Below are positions 61,390-64,000 of a DNA stretch of 64,000 nucleotides, one piece after another; within the stretch, counting starts at the first letter, position 1; each line of letters opens with the position of its first letter. The notes below the pieces were generated by a model that saw nothing but the letters and a program-made list of their open reading frames with translations, did not search any database and was not told where the DNA came from. Where the stretch lies: contig NZ_CP029191.1 of NCBI RefSeq assembly GCF_008642335.1, forward strand, positions 7,874,001 through 7,938,000. The letters are read 5' to 3'. This DNA comes from Streptomyces venezuelae. GTDB taxonomy: Bacteria > Actinomycetota > Actinomycetes > Streptomycetales > Streptomycetaceae. Both the position numbers and the translations under genes were made by a program.

Positions 61390-61510
61390 GATGTTTTGCG
61401 CGCGAGTTGGCGTGCCGCCGGGCCGTCCGGGAGCGGCTCGCTGTTCGCTCCTCGCCGAACGGCCCCCGCGGCCCGTCGTGCCGGGGCGACCCCTCGCATA
61501 GGCTGCCTGG

Positions 61511-63478
61511 ATGAGCATTCTGGATGACGCCCGCCCGGGCATGAACCCCGAGATCCGGCCGCAGGACGATCTCTTCGGCCACGTCAACGGCGTCTGGCTG
61601 GACACCGCGAAGATTCCCGACGACCGCTCCAGCTGGGGCCCCTTCGTGGAGCTGGCCGACACCGCGGAGCAACAGGTCAAGACGATCATCCAGGAGCTGG
61701 CCGACGAGGTCGCGGCCGGCCACGGCGAGATCTCCGAGGACGCCCGGAAGATCGCCGCGCTGTACGCCTCCTTCATGGACGAGGAGACCATCGCCGCCCG
61801 CGGCCTCGCCCCGGCCAAGCCCTTGATCGACGAGGCCCTTGCCGTGTCGGACACCCGGGAGCTCGCGGCCTTCATCGGCCGCTTCGAGCGGATCGGCGGC
61901 TCCGGTCTCTTCGGCGCGTACGTCGACACGGACGACCGCGACTCCGACCGCTACCTCTTCAACATCCTCCAGGGCGGACTCGGCCTCCCCGACGAGTCGT
62001 ACTACCGCGAGGACAAGTTCGCCGAGATCCGCGAGAAGTACGTCGCGTACCTCACCGAGCTCCTCACCCTCGGCAAGCACGCCGACCCGGCCGCGGCCGC
62101 GCGGACCGTCCTCGAACTGGAGACGAGGCTCGCCGCGGGCCACTGGGAGCGCGCCGAGACCCGCGACGTCCTCAAGACGTACAACCTCACCACCGTCGAC
62201 GAGCTCACCGCGCTGGCGCCGGAGTTCGACTGGCGCGGCTACGCCGCCGCGCTCGGCGGCTCGGACGCCACCATCGCGGAGACCTGCGTCCGCCAGCCGT
62301 CCTACCTCACCCACCTCTCCGGGCTCCTCGCCGAGGTGCCGATCGAGCAGTGGCGTGACTGGCTGCTCACCCGCGTGCTGCGCGCCTGCTCGCCGTACCT
62401 CACGGACGAGTTCGTGCGGAACAACTTCGAGTTCTACGGCCGCACCCTCAACGGCACCCCGGAGATGCGGGCCCGCTGGAAGCGCGCCGTCGCGTTCGTG
62501 GAGGGCTCCATCGGCGAGGCCGTCGGCAAGCAGTACGTCGCGCGGCACTTCCCGCCGGCCTCCAAGGCCAAGATGGACGACCTCGTCGCCAACCTCCTGG
62601 AGGCCTACCGCCAGTCGATCGCCCGCCTGGACTGGATGACCGACGAGACGAAGGAGCGCGCGTACGAGAAGCTCGCGACCTTCCGTCCCAAGATCGGCTA
62701 CCCCGACACCTTCCGCGACTACTCCGCGCTCCAGGTCTCGCCCGACGACCTGCTCGGCAACGCGCAGGCCGCGGCCGCGTTCGAGTCCGACCGGGAGCTC
62801 GCCAAGATCGGTTCGCCGGTCGACCGCGACGAGTGGTTCATGCTGCCGCAGACGGTCAACGCGTACTACAACCCGGGCACCAACGAGATCTGCTTCCCCG
62901 CGGGCATCCTGCAGAAGCCGTTCTTCTCGCCCGACGCCGACCCGGCGGAGAACTACGGCGGCATCGGCGCGGTCATCGGCCACGAGATCGGCCACGGCTT
63001 CGACGACCAGGGCGCGCAGTACGACGGCGCGGGCAACCTCAACGACTGGTGGACCGCCGACGACAAGACGGCGTTCGAGGCGAAGTCGAAGGCGCTCGTC
63101 AAGCAGTACGACGCCTTCTCGCCCCGCAATCTCCCCGGCGAGTTCGTCAACGGCTCGCTCACCGTCGGCGAGAACATCGGCGACCTCGGCGGCCTGACCA
63201 TCGGGCACACCGCCTACCTGATCTCCCTCGACGGGGCGCCGGTGCCCGAGAGCGACGGCATGACCGGCTCGCAGCGGCTCTTCAAGAACTGGGCGTACTG
63301 CTGGCGGACCAAGCGCCGCAAGGAGCAGGAGCAGCAGTACCTCACGATCGACCCGCACTCGCCGCCGGAGTTCCGCGCCAACATCGTCCGCAACCTCGAC
63401 GAGTTCCACGAGGCGTTCGGCACGGTCGAGGGCGACGGACTGTGGCTGGACCCGTCGGAGCGCGTCCGGATCTGGTGA
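61511..63478 (+). CDS. M13-family metalloendopeptidase (PepO/neprilysin-like)
   Basis: This 655-residue zinc peptidase has an N-terminal M13 domain (PEIRPQDDLFGHVNGVWL, the usual DDFYxYVNGxW start) and a catalytic domain with NAYYNPGTNEICFPAGILQ, HEIGHGFDDQG (zinc His491 and His495, base Glu492), and GENIGDLGGL with ligand Glu554 and Asp558. It has no signal peptide, so it degrades oligopeptides in the cytoplasm, as PepO does. TAGGCT is six bases before the ATG: probably leaderless. It is divergent from an acidic unknown protein. Confidence 0.95.
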   Translation: MSILDDARPGMNPEIRPQDDLFGHVNGVWLDTAKIPDDRSSWGPFVELADTAEQQVKTIIQELADEVAAGHGEISEDARKIAALYASFMDEETIAARGLAPAKPLIDEALAVSDTRELAAFIGRFERIGGSGLFGAYVDTDDRDSDRYLFNILQGGLGLPDESYYREDKFAEIREKYVAYLTELLTLGKHADPAAAARTVLELETRLAAGHWERAETRDVLKTYNLTTVDELTALAPEFDWRGYAAALGGSDATIAETCVRQPSYLTHLSGLLAEVPIEQWRDWLLTRVLRACSPYLTDEFVRNNFEFYGRTLNGTPEMRARWKRAVAFVEGSIGEAVGKQYVARHFPPASKAKMDDLVANLLEAYRQSIARLDWMTDETKERAYEKLATFRPKIGYPDTFRDYSALQVSPDDLLGNAQAAAAFESDRELAKIGSPVDRDEWFMLPQTVNAYYNPGTNEICFPAGILQKPFFSPDADPAENYGGIGAVIGHEIGHGFDDQGAQYDGAGNLNDWWTADDKTAFEAKSKALVKQYDAFSPRNLPGEFVNGSLTVGENIGDLGGLTIGHTAYLISLDGAPVPESDGMTGSQRLFKNWAYCWRTKRRKEQEQQYLTIDPHSPPEFRANIVRNLDEFHEAFGTVEGDGLWLDPSERVRIW

Positions 63479-63496
63479 AACCGGGACCGAAGTCCC

Positions 63497-64000
63497 TCAG
63501 CCGATGAACGGCCCGGCCGCCGCCACGAACGCGGCCGGGTCGTCCAGCCACGGGAAGTGCGCGGCGCCGGGCTGCACCACCAGCTCGGCGCCCGGGAACA
63601 GCTTCGCGAGCTCGGCCATCGCGGGCGGCGGCGAGTTCAGGTCGGCCTCCCCGGCGAGCATGAGCACCGGGCACTCCAGCCGGGCGAGCGCGGCCCGCGT
63701 GCCCTCCGGGTCGTAGGCGCCCTCGGCACCGAACGCCGCGGCCGCCTCGTCGTTGCGCTGCCCGTCCTCGGCGGCCCGATGGGCCTGCGCCGCCTCGTCC
63801 CAGCGGCCGTAGGCGAACGGCGCGATCGCCTCGAAGGCCTCGGCCGTCGCCCGGCCGCCCACGATCTCCTCCAGCGCGGCGAACGCCGCCGGGAACCACG
63901 GCTCGTCCCGGCGCAGCAGCGCCGTCGCGCGCCGCACGGAGCCGTCGACCGCGATTCCGACGGCCAGCACGCTCGGCGTGATCAGCGCGAGCCTGCCGAC
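63497..64000 (-). CDS. alpha/beta-hydrolase, 5' part cut by window edge
   Basis: The C-terminal 167 residues of a hydrolase enter from the right edge (VGRLALITPSVLAVGI...). Visible: cap helices (WFPAAFAALEEIV, RWDEAAQAHRAAEDGQRND), catalytic Asp region LMLAGEADLNSPP and the catalytic His in QPGAAHFPWLDDPAAFVAA. The nucleophile lies beyond the window. Convergent with the peptidase. Substrate unknown. The frame from 63970 is not the true start because the reading frame stays open to the edge. Confidence 0.85.
   Translation of the reverse strand, partial: VGRLALITPSVLAVGIAVDGSVRRATALLRRDEPWFPAAFAALEEIVGGRATAEAFEAIAPFAYGRWDEAAQAHRAAEDGQRNDEAAAAFGAEGAYDPEGTRAALARLECPVLMLAGEADLNSPPPAMAELAKLFPGAELVVQPGAAHFPWLDDPAAFVAAAGPFIG

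Noticed and set aside
1..64000. CRISPR arrays, insertion sequences, tRNA or rRNA genes
   Set aside because: I looked for regularly spaced repeats, transposase motifs with terminal repeats, and tRNA-like cloverleaf or rRNA sequence, and saw none. The small repeats present are coding or operator-sized.

Overview
The window is high-GC DNA with GC-rich third codon positions, and it is almost certainly from a Streptomyces or a close relative. The taxonomic markers are an SsgA-like sporulation/cell-division protein, a snapalysin, mycothiol-linked enzymes (S-hydroxymethyl-mycothiol dehydrogenase with a metallo-beta-lactamase partner, and a maleylpyruvate-isomerase-fold protein), a bacterial Ku with a lysine-rich tail, a zinc-free bL32 paralogue behind a Zur-like box, and several genes with a TANNNT element exactly six bases before the ATG, the pattern of leaderless actinomycete genes. 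It looks like chromosome with many short operons. I see no rRNA, tRNA, CRISPR array, insertion sequence, integrase or prophage.

Left part (1-20.6 kb). A partial unknown gene, a coiled-coil protein and Ku are followed by an epoxide hydrolase divergent from a CGNR zinc-finger regulator with a duplicated operator. Next come a response regulator / sensor kinase / lipoprotein operon, a lipoprotein SGNH hydrolase with an integral-membrane acyltransferase, a divergent hydroxymethylbilane synthase paralogue, a GNAT acetyltransferase, two tandem drug-type MFS exporters, an ECF sigma factor behind a Met/His-rich membrane protein, a secreted lipase, a KhtTU-type K+/H+ antiporter pair and an ATP-dependent DNA ligase.

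Middle part (20.6-43.4 kb). This holds the SsgA-like protein, an oxidoreductase, a D,D-carboxypeptidase, glutathione peroxidase, a FetB-like permease without its ATPase, the formaldehyde/mycothiol pair, an iron-box-controlled DUF2470 gene, a cysteine hydrolase, an ankyrin/HEAT protein, snapalysin, an SDR, and a lactonase divergent from a secreted TNT-domain (NAD+ glycohydrolase toxin) protein. An 82-residue candidate immunity protein directly follows the TNT gene. Then come zinc-free bL32 under a Zur-like site, a glutathionyl-hydroquinone-reductase-like protein, a CYP102-like P450 divergent from a TetR regulator, a DeoR regulator/HAD phosphatase pair divergent from an MFS gene, and a MurJ-family flippase.

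Right part (43.4-64 kb). A sugar uptake and hydrolysis operon (binding protein, two permeases, GH1 beta-glucosidase) is divergent from a ROK repressor that carries an unusual 64-residue glycine-rich insertion. It is followed by a STAND-type ATPase without a DNA-binding domain, an ABC exporter, a mycothiol-type isomerase-fold protein, an FMN reductase, a periplasmic-binding-type protein with no signal peptide, a DUF952 gene coupled to a VanX-like dipeptidase, a second CGNR regulator with its own palindrome, a flavin/F420-fold protein, a TPR protein, an acidic unknown protein divergent from an M13 metalloendopeptidase, and a partial alpha/beta hydrolase.

The most unusual items are the TNT toxin/candidate immunity pair, the glycine-rich insertion in the ROK repressor, the divergent HemC paralogue, and several readable operator sites (iron box, Zur-like box, CGNR, DeoR and MerR-type palindromes). 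All functional calls rest on reading the sequence only; no database search was run.
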